A stretch of DNA of 64,000 nucleotides from Prinsepia uniflora. Its lineage: Eukaryota > Streptophyta > Magnoliopsida > Rosales > Rosaceae. The stretch is taken from contig CM064864.1 of assembly GCA_032719365.1 (NCBI GenBank), positions 6,432,183 to 6,496,182 of the forward strand, given 5' to 3'. This document shows positions 31,796 to 43,341 of this stretch, piece by piece. Positions within the stretch are counted from its first letter, which is position 1. Every line of letters begins with the position of its first letter. The translations under genes were made by a program, and so were the position numbers. Under the pieces are notes generated by a model. The model was not told where the DNA came from, made no database searches, and saw only the letters and a list, made by a program, of their open reading frames with translations.

Positions 31796-33375
31796 GGGCC
31801 GAGTATGGATGAAAATATCCGTAATATCGATAAAACTTCTGTCTATATCCGTATTTTGAGATATTGACATTAAAATAGGGGAAAAAATATCCGTAATATT
31901 TCGATCAATATACTCATATTAGTCTTATGTAAATATTTTGAGTTTTTTTCTAAAATTTCATTCAAGATTTTCAAATTTTAAGTTAAATTTCCAATATTTT
32001 TTTTATAAATTAAATTGTAGATATTTTCATTAAAGAAAAAACGATATTTTCATTCTTGGGGCCGAGAGAGAGATTGCTATTTTTTTTCCCAAAATGATTT
32101 TTTACTTTTTAAGTTAATATAAATTTCAAGCAGAAATATTTCGATTTGGGTGTGTATAATAGCCTAATATAGTCACCTTAAACAATGTGATTATCTGCGT
32201 CTTCTAGAAATATTCCCAACTTAAGTCAATCCTGATTTTTCTAACTCATGTTTTCCAATCCTTTAATAGACAAGTTTAATGGGCTAATGATGACACGAAG
32301 AGGATTATATAATCTAAAACAAGTGGGAATCAATCCTAATAAAGTAATGAGTCTAATGAATGACATCCTCGATGTTGATATCATTGATTTGATTTATCCC
32401 ATTCCTTATCTATTTTATCATGGAAGTGATAATCTATTTAATTTAAACTAAACTGCGATTAGAAATATTTAATTCGAGCATATATATATATATATAATCT
32501 ACTATATATAATGATTAAAAAGATTAATGAAGAACTTACTGTGTCGAGAGAATCTGCCCCCAAATCGACGAACTTAGTTTCGGGTGTGACGGTACTTTCA
32601 TCAATGGAGAGTTGATTGGCAATGGTGCTCTGCACAGTTAGCAGGGTCTCTGGCTGAGCCTGCATATGGCAATCAAACCAGATAGTAAGTGATTATATTA
32701 ATGAATGAATTAATTAGAGGTATGCATAAAATCAAAACAACTTAATTAGATTAATAATTAAGGCCATTCTTGTAAGTGTCCTTATTTTTTTTAAGGGTAC
32801 TCCAAAACATAAAATGTTTTAAGTAATACAATCACTTCTGATAATATTTGGCTGACTGAATATAACGATTTTACAAGAAGAAAAAAAAAACCCCAAGCAA
32901 GTTATATATATATATATATATATATTCACTTACAATGGAGCATGAGATTGTAGTCTTAAAGCAACTAGGAATTGGAAATGATTTTTCTGCTGCCTTAGTG
33001 ATCTTGGTCGTCGGCATAAGTCTTAGCCCCTTAACCACTGGACCTCCCTGCATTCAAAATATCATACAATTAGTGAAAAATCGTCAGTAGTACTCCTATT
33101 ACATTTTAGTGATGTTCTGATTTTGTGTTCGACTTCATAAAAGGAAAAGTCGACATCTAATGTATATAATCCCGTTTATTAAGCATCGTTGTGGACAAAA
33201 TAGTGGAAAGGCCAGGCTCCCTCATCTCTTAATTCCAACAAGAATACTACTAATGCACCACCAAAAGTTCACTTACAAAGCTAGATAGGGCATTGAGTTG
33301 GCAGGTTGTGCTTCTGCTGTGGCCGGAGTATGGTATGGTGGCGGCAACGGGGGAAATCGAAGCGAAAGAAGCCAT
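31434..33375 (-). CDS. ACP: Acyl carrier protein, plastid type, 4 exons
   Basis: Encodes the small carrier that tethers growing acyl chains as thioesters during type II fatty acid synthesis in the plastid. Exons on - are 33375-33277, 33047-32934, 32659-32540 and 31559-31434. All junctions are GT-AG and phase 0, giving 152 residues. Residues 1 to about 71 form a Ser/Thr-rich transit peptide starting MASFASISPVAATIPYSG. The mature protein starts near AQPETLLTVQ and carries GADSLDT, whose Ser108 is the 4'-phosphopantetheine attachment site; VEILMALEEKFGVSV and VQDAADLIEKV complete the four-helix fold. The active-site motif sits at the end of exon 3, split from helix II by intron 3 as in other plant ACP genes. 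A TATAAA lies about 85 bases upstream. Intron 3 contains a MITE. The trihelix gene lies upstream on the same strand, about 1.5 kb away. Confidence 0.95.
31764..31792. repeat. (AT)n microsatellite in ACP intron 3
   Basis: Alternating TA run of about 28 bases next to the MITE target site. Similar runs occur in the other introns at 32480-32496 and 32903-32925. Confidence 0.9.
31804..32058. mobile_element. MITE in intron 3 of the ACP gene
   Basis: A 255-bp AT-rich element with imperfect terminal inverted repeats: TATGGATGAAAATATC at the left, and CAAGAATGAAAATATC as the reverse complement of the right end. It is flanked by an exact 8-bp duplication GGGCCGAG at 31796-31803 and 32059-32066. An 8-bp duplication fits hAT-type elements, and 9 bp would fit Mutator-type. 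It has no coding capacity. Confidence 0.7.
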
Positions 33376-33458
33376 GATACGGCGGTTGTTAACAACTACA
33401 AAGAAGAATGCTGCTGCTTGTAATTGCCTAAGATGAAAGCGGTTATGGGTTTGTCTGA

Positions 33459-33464
33459 TTTATA
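33459..33464 (-). promoter_or_regulatory. TATA box of the ACP gene
   Basis: TATAAA on -, inside CCTTATAAATCAG, 84-89 bases before the ATG. A leader of about 50-60 bases would follow. The position fits, but no transcription start is demonstrated. Confidence 0.5.
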
Positions 33465-34872
33465 AGGCAAAGATGGTAAATGAAAAGGACCTAGCTAGCT
33501 AGGGTTCGGTCGATGAGAACAATAAAGGGTATGGTAATCGGCGGATTGTACCATGTCTTGTGTCCCTTGTGCTTGTAAAGCTGGCTTTAAGTAGACCAAC
33601 GTCAAGCCCTTCGTCAAAGACAAACATACACCAAGCAAAATATGGTGCTCTACCATGCCAGGGGTCATCAAAATATGGTACACATTAATCTGTTTTTCTT
33701 TTTATGAACTGGACCGGGATGAGATATTTGAATGTAAGAATTTTTTCAATATTTCGAAGAGAAATTTGATTGTAATCATTTATTATCCGTGCATACATGA
33801 TTTTGGTCCGGAATCAACAAAAGTTGGTAGTTTTGAGCACGAATAAGATTATGGATTCATACTCATGTCATGGTTGCAATCCCATCATCTCGACCACAGT
33901 TGTCCCGCCACCGCCAATACCCAGCCATCATTGCTGCCGCTGCCACCTCCCACCGACCACAGTTGTCCCGCCAATAGCCAGCCATCATTGTTGCCGCCGC
34001 CACCTCCCACCACCATTATCATTTGATGTCCAAAGGTGGAGAATTAACATGAGGCCTTCACATTTTCCATAGATTTCGTACATTCATGAGTTGAAGATTA
34101 TTATCTTTTACTACTTGTGTAAATAATTTTTTTTTGTGATAAGAATTGCGATTATTCGTGCTCTTGTTAAGGTTAAGCCATGTTGTTTAAATAAAAATTC
34201 TTTGTAAAGTTTTCTACTGTCTCTCACTTTAATCTTGATTTCATGCCTGGAGCGAATACTGGCGAGTTCATTTATCATATAACATTGTAACACAATTTCC
34301 CTGAAAAGGAGAGAAAGCAAAGGGAAAGATACAAAAAGCAAAGCAGCCATGAATGATGCATACCCCAAAATAAAATATCAAATGATTCTAAACAAGCATT
34401 CATTCCTGGCATTCAACATCTGCTATGGGAAAGTCTGAACATCTTTTCTTATTTCTTACACAATTTTCTGGATCAACGTTTAACTACCCTACTAGCCATG
34501 GCAACAGCCTAGGCAACAGCATTTCATACAAGCCATGAAAATGCATGAAGTTCATGACAACACTTGTTAAGCAGCAATGTATTCAAAATAACTACACTAT
34601 TTCATAATGTAAACCATCATCATCCACAATACAGTCATTCAGACTCGATTCACTAGCCAATATCGCTGACACGAATCCAATCCAATTCTAAATTCTAATC
34701 AACCACTTACTTATGACCACTGGTCTTCTAAAATCATATCACAAGTGAACAACTATTTCACAACACAACAAACACAGATCATACACTGCCAAGTTCCAAG
34801 TTTCAACTTCAAACTTACCTTTTCGCAAAACAAATCCGCAACCTGGGATTGGTTTTTTCTTTTTTTCCCCTC
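33465..34872. other. ACP upstream region and trihelix 3' flank
   Basis: No further gene is supported. At about 33893-34012 a ~60-bp unit GACCACAGTTGTCCCGCCA...CACCTCCCACC is tandemly duplicated. The remainder is AT-rich and includes the presumed 3' UTR of the trihelix gene just below 34873. Confidence 0.55.
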
Positions 34873-35985
34873 CTAGTTACTACAATCACTGTTATTGCGA
34901 TTGTTACTATGACGATTACTAGTATTCGCAACCCCGTTTCCAGTCCCATTCCCACTCCTTTTCCCACTTCCATGCTTGAGCTGAGAAATCTCTACCTGCA
35001 TCTTCATAAAAAAATGCATCCTTTGCAACTCCAACTCCTGCACAAACTTCATCCTCTGCTTCTCCATCTCCACCACCTGCTGCAACTTAGCAGTCTCAGC
35101 ATGCTCATAAGCTTCCCCAAACTTTAATATCGCTTGAGTCAATTCCCTCATTGAACTCCCCCACCCTCCTTTCTCCGTCCCCTCCGCACCATCTCTTGTT
35201 CCAACCCATCCCTTCCCCACACCCGCATTCACATTTGGGGTTGGATTTGTGCTCCTCCGCCTCTTCCGCTCAAATACCTCATTATCAATTGAAAATGGCG
35301 ACATCTCGCCGGACTCATCCGAGTCCCAGTCAACCAAACCTCGCGGCCTAACCAATACCTCCCTCTGCTCTCGTTTCGGGTCCCGCAAATACTGACCCGA
35401 CCGAACCCCTACCGGCGTCCCCACCGTAACTTTCGGGTTTTGCCCCAAAAACCCACCGCCCCCACTACCACTACCACTACCGCCACCGCCAGAACCCATC
35501 TTAGCAGAAGAGGGACCAATCAAATGATCAAGCCTCTCAAAGAAAGGCCACTTGCTGGGTCCTCCTCCGGCAGCCATCTTTGATTTTTCAAGCTTATATT
35601 TCTTCTTCACAGTATCAATTCTATTCTTACACTGAATATCAGTCCTGGGAATCTTACCATAGTCCTCTCTGCTTCTCAAGACGTCCGCCACTTCCGTCCA
35701 GTGCCTCTGCTTCAAATTCCCCCTGCTCAGCTGCAAGTACCTGTCCCCCCACGCCTCGATCAGCACTGCCGTCGCTCCTTCGCTCCAACAATCTTCTCTT
35801 CCGCCACCGCTGCTCCGACCTGGGTGAGCTTGCGACGGGAGAGCCAGAGTCAGGATTTTGTTCTGAGGCGGCGGAGCCGGAGTTTGTGCCGGCGGCACAT
35901 CCACCGTCACCGTTATCCGACCGTTCTGCCTCGGCGATCCGCTCCCCCTGGACTCCGGTGACTGGATCTCGTCGTCTTCTTCCAT
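34873..35985 (-). CDS. Trihelix transcription factor, ASIL/6b-interacting type
   Basis: Encodes a 370-residue nuclear DNA-binding protein, intronless. Relatives in Arabidopsis (ASIL1/2, ENAP/6b-interacting proteins) regulate seed-maturation and hormone-responsive genes, mostly as repressors. The trihelix (Myb/SANT-like) domain spans about 66-156: W67 in CWSEGATAVLIEAWGDRY, W96 in RHWTEVADVL, and W146 in KWPFFERLDHL, with the family's IQCKNRIDTVKKKYK at 117-131. A Gly/Ser linker (164-178) follows, then a basic ERKRRR nuclear-localisation candidate (239-244), an amphipathic coiled coil at about 280-337 with repeated EMEKQRM/ELELQRM, and an Asn/Ser-rich tail. The frame could extend to an ATG at 36102, but MEEDDEIQS at 35985 is the family's usual start and the upstream 39 codons look like 5' UTR. 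Several long frames on + here are antisense shadows. Confidence 0.92.
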   Translation of the reverse strand: MEEDDEIQSPESRGSGSPRQNGRITVTVDVPPAQTPAPPPQNKILTLALPSQAHPGRSSGGGREDCWSEGATAVLIEAWGDRYLQLSRGNLKQRHWTEVADVLRSREDYGKIPRTDIQCKNRIDTVKKKYKLEKSKMAAGGGPSKWPFFERLDHLIGPSSAKMGSGGGGSGSGSGGGGFLGQNPKVTVGTPVGVRSGQYLRDPKREQREVLVRPRGLVDWDSDESGEMSPFSIDNEVFERKRRRSTNPTPNVNAGVGKGWVGTRDGAEGTEKGGWGSSMRELTQAILKFGEAYEHAETAKLQQVVEMEKQRMKFVQELELQRMHFFMKMQVEISQLKHGSGKRSGNGTGNGVANTSNRHSNNRNNSDCSN

Positions 35986-37688
35986 CGATGCAATTGCATC
36001 GTGCGCCGATCTCGGAGGGTGAAATTTTGAGATCGGTCCGGTCTGGATCCGACTCTGTTGTGAAATACGCACCAGTGCGCAGGATAACACCAAAAATGTC
36101 AAATCTGACAGATGAGACTGTCTAGGAAGGATAAAGAGTTGGCGTTCTGGCGGGTGCTATCGCGCGCCGGAGGTGGTATGATATGAGGTATCGGCCATGT
36201 GAATGTTAGGTTTTGGGACAGGGGTGTTTTTAGTGTGGGAGAGTAGAGAGTGGGAGGGAGGGGTATCTTGAGTTGACCGGCTTTTCGCGTTTACGGAAAA
36301 CGTTAATTTGCGAGTAATTTGTTGGGTTGCGTTTTCTGGGTTGACGGAAAAAGCTGAGGGGAAAGAGAGGTTTGACGGCGCCCGTCGAGGGGCACAGAAG
36401 GTCGACCACATGGCGAAGGTTGAGGGACCCGTTTGTCGAAATGGCGGGATTTGATTGGGGGGGTTGGGCTGGAGTCCCCGTCACCGGCGTCATGCGGGAC
36501 TTGGTTGGCTGTATATATGCATCTTGAGTAGATATGAATTGACGGAAATCTCCATGGTATTTCCCTTGCAATTACCGCTGTGGTCAGCACCCACCAACTT
36601 CGGAATTGAATTCCGGGCAATTCTGGTGTTCACTTTTTAATGGGCCAATGGCCTATTAGCTTTTTGATCTTTTATTAAAAAATCACATTTTTATTTTCTT
36701 TCTATAATTCTTTTTAATCCGCCAAATTAAGTAAATTAAAACCGAATTAACGAACAGAAGCAAACCAAATACGAAAATAACCATTCTAAAAATCAGAATT
36801 TTTGTTTTTTTTATATAAATTTTTTTAAACTGCCAAATTAAGTAAATTAAAATTGAATTAATGAACAAAAGCAAACCAAATACAAAAATAACTATTCTTG
36901 CATATAATGTCACATCAAATTCAAAGATGCTATAAAATAGATTCGCACCGGTTTTCATCTTAGGAGGGTGAATATTTGGTGGTTAGACAAATAAGTTAAT
37001 TTATAAATCTCGTTATCGAATCCCTCCACTTAATTGATTAGCTAAATAAGTTAATTTATCAATCCTATCATTTAAAATTTCATAATTTCAAAAGTCTTTT
37101 AACTTAAAGTTTTTTGGCATTTTAACATTAAGATAATATGGGGCCGACCCTGATTTATTATTATGGCTTGATATAAAATATTAAGATAAAATTAATATTT
37201 AAACCGTACTTAGGGAGATGTATTCAATCAATTAGAATTATTGAGAATTTTGAAAAATTGTTTTCAAGTGATGAATTTATGAAATTGTATAAAATTTATA
37301 AGATATGAGTGGAATTTTGAGAATTTATAAAAATTTATATCTAGAGAATTTGATGAATTTATAATTTATAATTCTATTCAATATTTGGTGGTATTCTTTG
37401 ACCAATCTTTTTTTTTGGGGCTCACTGGTTCTTCCTTCACTACATGTTGTCACTATATCTTCGTCTTCTCGGTCTATTTCCATTTCTCATTATATATATA
37501 ATATATTTCCATTTCTCATTATATATATAATATATTTATATATGGTATTTTTTTTGTGAAATTGATATCACAAATAAACCAAAAGCAAAAAGCTCAATCC
37601 TCTAAACCAGAAATTCATCTTCTCCAATCACTGAAATTCTCAACTAATTGGAATGTGTCATACCCAACACCTTATCTACCAATTTCAG
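35986..37688. other. Trihelix 5' flank and intergenic DNA
   Basis: About 35986-36640 is the probable leader and promoter of the trihelix gene (on -), GC-richer than its surroundings. Beyond it is AT-rich DNA with the tandem duplication at 36701-36897 and a short duplication of TTTCCATTTCTCATTATATA near 37478-37535. No further gene seen. Confidence 0.5.
36701..36897. repeat. Tandem duplication, about 110-bp period
   Basis: Two diverged units share CCAAATTAAGTAAATTAAAA and AAGCAAACCAAATAC in the same order (36721-36787 and 36832-36897). Confidence 0.75.
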
Positions 37689-37965
37689 ATGGCTGGGGGA
37701 TCAGAAAGAGAAGACAAGGTCTTCATCGAGCTAACTGATTAAATTATTCAAAGTATGAAAGTTGAGCTAGCTTTCAGAGACTATAATGATAGAATTAATT
37801 CAATGAATTTTCACAAGGCGACTGGTTGTGTAGTGACTGCTAGTTACAATGAGTCGCTGCAACATGCTTGAAGACTAGCAACATCAAAAAGTATGGAGTT
37901 GATTGGTTTGCTTTACTTCTCATCCTACCACAATTATAGACTCTTCCATTAAAAAAAAAAAAAAA
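37689..37965 (+). pseudogene. Truncated retrocopy of a WDR82/SWD2-like WD40 gene
   Basis: The frame starting MAGGSEREDKVFIELTD has an in-frame TAA at 37740-37742. It then continues with KVELAFRDYNDRINSM, FHKATGCVVTAS and later KKYGVD and FTSHPTTII, the N-terminal blade region of plant SWD2/WDR82-like proteins (subunits of COMPASS-type H3K4 methyltransferase complexes, such as Arabidopsis APRF1). Relative to that family it has a stop, an internal deletion of about 25-30 bases after ESLQ, and a one-base deletion after GVD. Homology ends at a 15-base A tract (37951-37965). No intron interrupts it. This fits a retroposed, 3'-truncated or internally primed transcript that is now dead. Confidence 0.7.
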
Positions 37966-38548
37966 CTGGAGGCCTCTATCCTTGTGACCTTTTTGGCTAT
38001 GAAGTCATTGACTTGTAAGTTATAGGTTGGATTGAATTCATAATGAACAAATAAAAGAGATTTTTTTTTTAAAAAAAAATGCAAGACAAGTCAACACAAA
38101 TCCAAAATAATAACCAGCTTAAAAATGATCCAATTTTTTACCTAAGTCACACTGAAATGGATACAGATACGAGGATACGATACGACGCGATACTTTGATA
38201 CGTCAAAATTAAAAAATCAAAGGATACGATACGAGAAGGATATAAAAAATAAATAATATATTAAAATTTAAATATAATAAAAAAAACAAGCATGCAATTT
38301 TAGTAACGGCCTAATTATTCAAAAGTATTTCCAGGTTAGGCATTTTCCACATTAAACTCTTCATTAATGCCCCTTAGTTAATCACATTACTCATTTTGAA
38401 ATAATGTCATTAAGGATTTCATGTGAGATCCACTTGTTAAAAAAATCTAATTTTGTAAGTAAAAGCATATGTACTCCGTAATATAAATTATTGACTTTCA
38501 TTTAATTATCATCATTCCTAAGTAAACACACCTGTAATAGATATTATT
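37966..38548. other. AT-rich intergenic DNA
   Basis: No gene seen. A degenerate GATACGATACGA run lies at about 38160-38240, resembling parts of MITEs, with A/T homopolymers near 38060. Confidence 0.45.
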
Positions 38549-39636
38549 GTCTGACACGTGGCACCATCTGATTGGTTCAAGTCACCGACATGTCAATGCT
38601 AATTGGGCATTGACAGGTGACACATGTCACTCCAGGATTGGCCACTTGTCTAACAAGTCTGACACGCTAATGTCATCATCCCCTACCTCGCGACGGGTCA
38701 ACCCAAATGTCTGCAACCGGGTCGCACAGACCCGCGACCTGACCCAGCCACCATTCCTCCATTTCTCAACCAAATTTGATATCGTTTCATCCTAGGTGTT
38801 CGTCTCAGTCTCAGTAAGAGATCTACGTGACTAAGAACACTAAAAACAGACTAGATCTTACCTGTGAATTCGATGAACATTAGCCCGTAACTTCCCCCGT
38901 TGATATCTTTCAATTCTGGCCATTGTTTGCTTCGAAAACCAGCCCACTGAGATCGTTTGGGGTCCCTAGAACACATTAGGGTCCATCAAATTGATAAACA
39001 AACGTCGAAAACCCAACTTCCATTTTTGGGCCAAAAGTACGGTTTCGGGTTTTCGGGTTTCTCACCTCTCTGTCGTAGCTCTGTCATGCTCAGCCTCACC
39101 CATTCGTCCTTCACGTCTTTCTAGCCTTACCCAAATGATCACAGCAACTAATGAAGGTAGGGTGGTAAGGTTGTGGTGTTTGTGTAGTTTTAGTTGTGTG
39201 TTTAGTCTTTAGGAAGAAAATGAAGATGATGATACCACAGTAGGGAGAGAGAGAGATGAGTGAAAATGAATTAAATAACCCTAACTAATCAGACATAGAT
39301 CCACTTTTTAAGGAAACCCACCAATGGGATGAGTGACAAGTCATCCAAGGGCCCACATTAAATCTTCAACCAATCAAATTTTAGTATTAATTAATTTGAA
39401 TCCCGAGGCGTAAAAATAACCGATTTCGATCTCGTGACAACAACTTCCCCATCCGACGTCCGATTTTGACGTGCCACATGTCTACGGACTCGTGACGTCT
39501 CTATCTACGTCACGATCATATGTCAAAGTCCAAAAAGAATATGGTCAAAAGTCAACTTTTTCCCCACTAGTGGCAAAATGGTCATTTTGCATTAGATAAC
39601 AGAAATTACAAATAAAACGATGTTCGGGTCATTACA
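38549..39636 (-). mobile_element. U3 fragment of an A-type LTR
   Basis: Read on -, it starts TGTAATGACCCGAACATC and contains GTTGACTTTTGACCA, the GTGACGTAGATAGAGACGTCACGAG block, and the CACATGTCA/ACACGTGG palindrome words, like U3 of family A. It ends abruptly at 38549 within the palindrome tract, so everything downstream in the LTR is missing. A deletion or an incomplete insertion may explain this. Confidence 0.7.
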
Positions 39637-39715
39637 GGAAAACCTTGGTAGTTCAAACATGTCCATTTTTCCGGCAAGATTCGTTCATCATCAATCTCCC
39701 TTCGAATCCTACATG
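39637..39715 (-). other. Possible exon fragment left of solo LTR A3
   Basis: On - this stretch, placed after a CATGTAG|G that is partly formed by the target site, has an open frame with residues such as EIDDERILPEKWTCLNYQ. It may belong with the exon-like segment at 47319-47551 on the other side of A3, but the phases I tried do not join cleanly. Confidence 0.25.
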
Positions 39716-39720
39716 CAAAT
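39716..39720. repeat. Target site duplication CAAAT (left) of solo LTR A3
   Basis: CAAAT precedes TGACAGGACCC and recurs at 47314-47318 after the final GTGTTACA. Confidence 0.88.
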
Positions 39721-40494
39721 TGACAGGACCCGCCCCGATCCCACAGGGACCACAAGGGGACGTGCCCTGCTCCCGTCTGACACCCAATAATTCATACCAA
39801 TTTTAACCTCAAAACATCAAATGCATAAATAACCCAAAATAAAGTTATACATCGAATCCGAATTAAACAGATGTCAGACAAGGGATGAAGTCCAAAATTA
39901 CAAGTTGCGAGCACGACTCTAACATAAACCTGCGGGTAAACCACCCAGCAGGGGTTCAGGTACGCAGAAGTAGATCTATGCCTCAGCCTCAGGTTCCTCC
40001 TCTACCTCAGTATCACGACTTGGAGGGGTTACCAAAAACATTAAGGGCGAGTGGACCGAAACTCAAGTTTATAAAATCATTTGATAAGTAAAACATATAA
40101 TTTACCCCTCTGTTTTCCAAACATGCATGCAACCGTATTTAAAATCATAAGTCATATACTATGAACCATAAGGCATGTAATAAAACCATAAGTATAATTT
40201 TAGTTGCTGCACTATACACTCCAATCCCGACATCCCTGATGTCTGACGTCCCTGACGTCAAATAAGGTCACTATCACAAGGCTACGCGTGCCACTCGGGT
40301 CTCAATTCCGAGTTCAATCCCCGAACCCTGTTCGGTTACAGCATCCCCGATGCTTAGCGTCATAGACGCTGGACGTTCTAGACGTCCGTGACTTCTCCGG
40401 GGTACCTCATCCGGAGGAGACAGTATCATATGAATGGATCTATACAGTGCAGTAACAAATACATTTTATTGATATCCACATGCAAGGCATATAT
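39721..40494 (-). mobile_element. Solo LTR A3 (family A), first part
   Basis: Highly similar to the start of the A1 LTR on + (TGACAGGACCCGCCCCGATC, the mini inverted repeats at about 40225-40385, ATACAGTGCAGTAAC). It is interrupted at 40494 by the + strand element A2 and resumes at 45560. The CAAAT duplications and absence of any internal region identify a solo LTR. Confidence 0.88.
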
Positions 40495-43339
40495 TGTAAC
40501 GACCCGAACTTTCGTAATTCTTATTTTATTGTAAAATGACCGTTTTGCCCCTGAAAGGGGGGAAAAGTTGACTTTTGCCTCGGGAAATATTTAGGACTTT
40601 TACCCGTGACCGTGACGTAGTTTAGGACGTCACGAGTTCATAGACAGATGGCACGTTCGATTCCGATGTTCGAGGAAGAAGTTGTGACGTTCGGAAGTCT
40701 AGCGGTATTTTGGTAATTTGGTCAATTAGGGGCCAAATGTTGACTTTTGACCCGGGAAGTCCGACGGACGAGGGCCAAGGACCGTTACGTAGGTCCCGTC
40801 GATACGAATCCGTAGACAGGCGGCACGCCGAAAAAAAGTTATGGTCAAGAACGTAATTACGATTAAACCGAACTAACCGAGACTCGGAATAAAATAATAA
40901 TAAAATATTAGAATCTGATTTCTTTAACCCAATCAATCTGGACCCTTGATGAGTGACACATGTCACTCATCTACCTCATCCACATCATCCCCTAAAACCA
41001 GGATCTGTGTTTGCCATTTAATTAATTAATTAATTAAACTCCCTTAAATCCTCACCCTTCATCCTATACTCTGATTGAATCTCAGCCCTCCATTCCATCT
41101 GATCACTCTGTTTTAAAAACCATCAGAGAATTCATTCTCTCATTCCTATTCCTTCAAACCGTGGCTAACTCTCATCCTTCGAACAAACACCTCACAGCCT
41201 CTCAGCCTCAACTCATGAACCAGGCAGCACCAGACCGTCCACCACCTCCACCAGACACCAGCCAACACCACCACGACCGTCCTGCACGGCCGGAAAACCC
41301 ACAAACCCGAGGAGAACCCGATCGGCCCAAAACCATCCAACCGTCCAAACCATGACTTCTGGGCTCGAACAAACCTAGGGCTAGGACCATTGTGACGGCT
41401 GGACGACTCAGGACTGGACTGGGCAGCCCACGGCAGCGACATGGCGGCGGTAAGCCTGCAAACCCGAGAAGACCGATTTTCCTTCCCTGTCTCAAAACGT
41501 TCGTTTTTAACGTTAAACTTGTCTGGTTGTTTTTGAGACACACTCAAGGGACCTAGACGATCGTTTCAGACCTAAGTTCGCGGCTGGAAGCTTGACGACT
41601 CGCCGGAGAAGACGAACCAGAGCCGGCAGCAGGTTTTCTGTCGATTTTCAGGTAGATCTTTGAACCTAAAAACTAGTTTTGAGTCCATAGAACCATAGAA
41701 CATGATTAGACGAGTTCATAGGAACAAATCCCATCGATTTTGGTGGTCGGGTTGATGAGAACTGGTCGGGTCGAACCGTGGGTCTACGGTGACCCGGTTC
41801 TCAGACCCGGTTACTGTAGCTGATGATGTCATCATGCTGACGTCAGCAGTGACGTCATGATGACGTCATCATGTTAGAATATTGTCAGACCAGGGACCAA
41901 TAGGTTGTTGACACGTGTCCTCTGACATTGTCAGTGATGACGTCATGCTGACGTCAGCAGTGACGTCATCATTACTGTAGCACCGTTGACCAGAGGGTTG
42001 ACCGGCGCGTGGGGGGCGCGTGTGAACAGTATTTTGTGTGGGACCAGTGCCATTTTCATAGTTTCGACGATACGGATCCAATGGCAGTGGTTTCGTGTCG
42101 ATCGGAGATCGTTAGGTTGGTCAAATTGGGATCTGATGCCTTGGGAAGCGTGTTCGGACGGCTTACCCGGGCCGGTTTCATACTAGGGTTTCTCAGTTAT
42201 TTAGTAGGGACTTAAAGTGACCTTTACGTATGTTTTGGGCATGACAGGAATTGTACTTTAACCCTTGGACGGGGCATTACGCTCGGGATTACAGCGGGAT
42301 TGTACTGTGAGTGGGCCTTTGATTTCACTAAACTTCGGCATGCATAACTGTTTTACTTTCTATTATATCTATATGTGATTCAAGTAAAGTATCTATTTAT
42401 CTTGAGTATGATTTATGGCACGTATTTCGATGTTTGGGCATGAGACCCGTCTGGTTGTTTATGAATGGTTTTGAGTCATGTATATGTATAATGGATCTCG
42501 ATATTATCTGTGGTACTGCACTGTATAGATCTACCCTAGGATTCTATCTCCTCCGGATGTAGGTACACCAGAGTGGTCACGGCGCATTGCCTGTGAGGAG
42601 TCATTCTACGGAGGGACCGGACCGTAGAGTGACTCAGGAGCAGGATTGCTACTATTGGACGTCTGGGACGTCAGGCATCTAGAATGCCATGCTCGGACTA
42701 GGTTCGGGATTTGGACTTCGGGATTGAGACCCCGGGTGGCACGCGTAGCCTTGAGACTGTGACCTTATTGGGCGTCTGGGACGTCGGGCATCTGGGATGT
42801 CAGGGTTGGGATGTATAGTGCAGTGACTAAGATTATATTATGTTGATATTATTCTGCTTATGATTATATGATTTTGTGGTTTATGATACTAATGCATGTC
42901 TTTTCGGAAAAAGGAGGGGAGAATCTATATGTTTTCGGATTGGTAAACTATTTTGTAAACCTTGAGTTTCGGCCCACTCACCCTTGTTGTTTTACTACCC
43001 ATCCAGGTAGTGCTATTGAGGAGGAGGATCCCGAGGAAGAGGAGGAGGATCCCGAGGAAGAGGCATAGGTTTACGTTGCGCACCTGAACCCTACTGCTGG
43101 GTAGGTTGGCACGTAGTGTGTCTAGAGTCGTGCTCAATAAACTGTATTCGGAAACTATCCCTTGTCTGACAATATTTGTATTCGAGTATTTGTGTGGCGT
43201 GCTATGTATGACTTAACTACCGATTTTCTTTATGCATTTTACTTTCAATAAGGGAAATTATGATATTTTAATGTCGGGTGTCAGACGGGAGCAGGGCACG
43301 TCCCGGGTGGTCCTAGGGGGATCGGGGCGGGTCCTGTCA
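40495..43339 (+). repeat. 5' LTR of A2
   Basis: 2845 bases, TGTAACGACCCGAACTTTCG...GGCGGGTCCTGTCA. It contains six TGACGTCA palindromes in two groups (about 41838-41870 and 41937-41972), a GGCGCGTGGGGGGCGCGTG box cluster (42003-42021), the intron-like unit 42307-43006, and the mini inverted repeats (about 42658-42820), some of which use G-T wobbles. Confidence 0.9.
42307..43006 (+). other. Intron-like unit in A2 LTR
   Basis: Donor-like ACT|GTGAGTGGGCC and a closing GGCCCACTCACCC, T-rich tract and CATCCAG|G. Here the arms are GTGAGTGGGCC and GGCCCACTCAC, so the A-T pair of families B and D is replaced by a G-C pair on both sides, as expected for conserved base pairing. Confidence 0.45.
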
Positions 43340-43341
43340 AC

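Noticed and set aside
35580..36125. A 181-codon frame on + opposite the trihelix gene
   Set aside because: Antisense shadow of a GC-rich coding region; Ser/Pro-rich composition and no domain, while the - frame has a clear trihelix domain.
37689..37760. 14-3-3 gene start (MAxGSERE...-like N-terminus)
   Set aside because: The following residues match WDR82/SWD2-like proteins (IELTD, VELAFRDYNDRIN, KKYGVD) and not 14-3-3 helices.
41146..41547. Frames of 111-133 codons on - in the A2 LTR
   Set aside because: Not conserved in the A1 or A3 LTRs; low-complexity W/G/R-rich translation of a CCACC-rich stretch.
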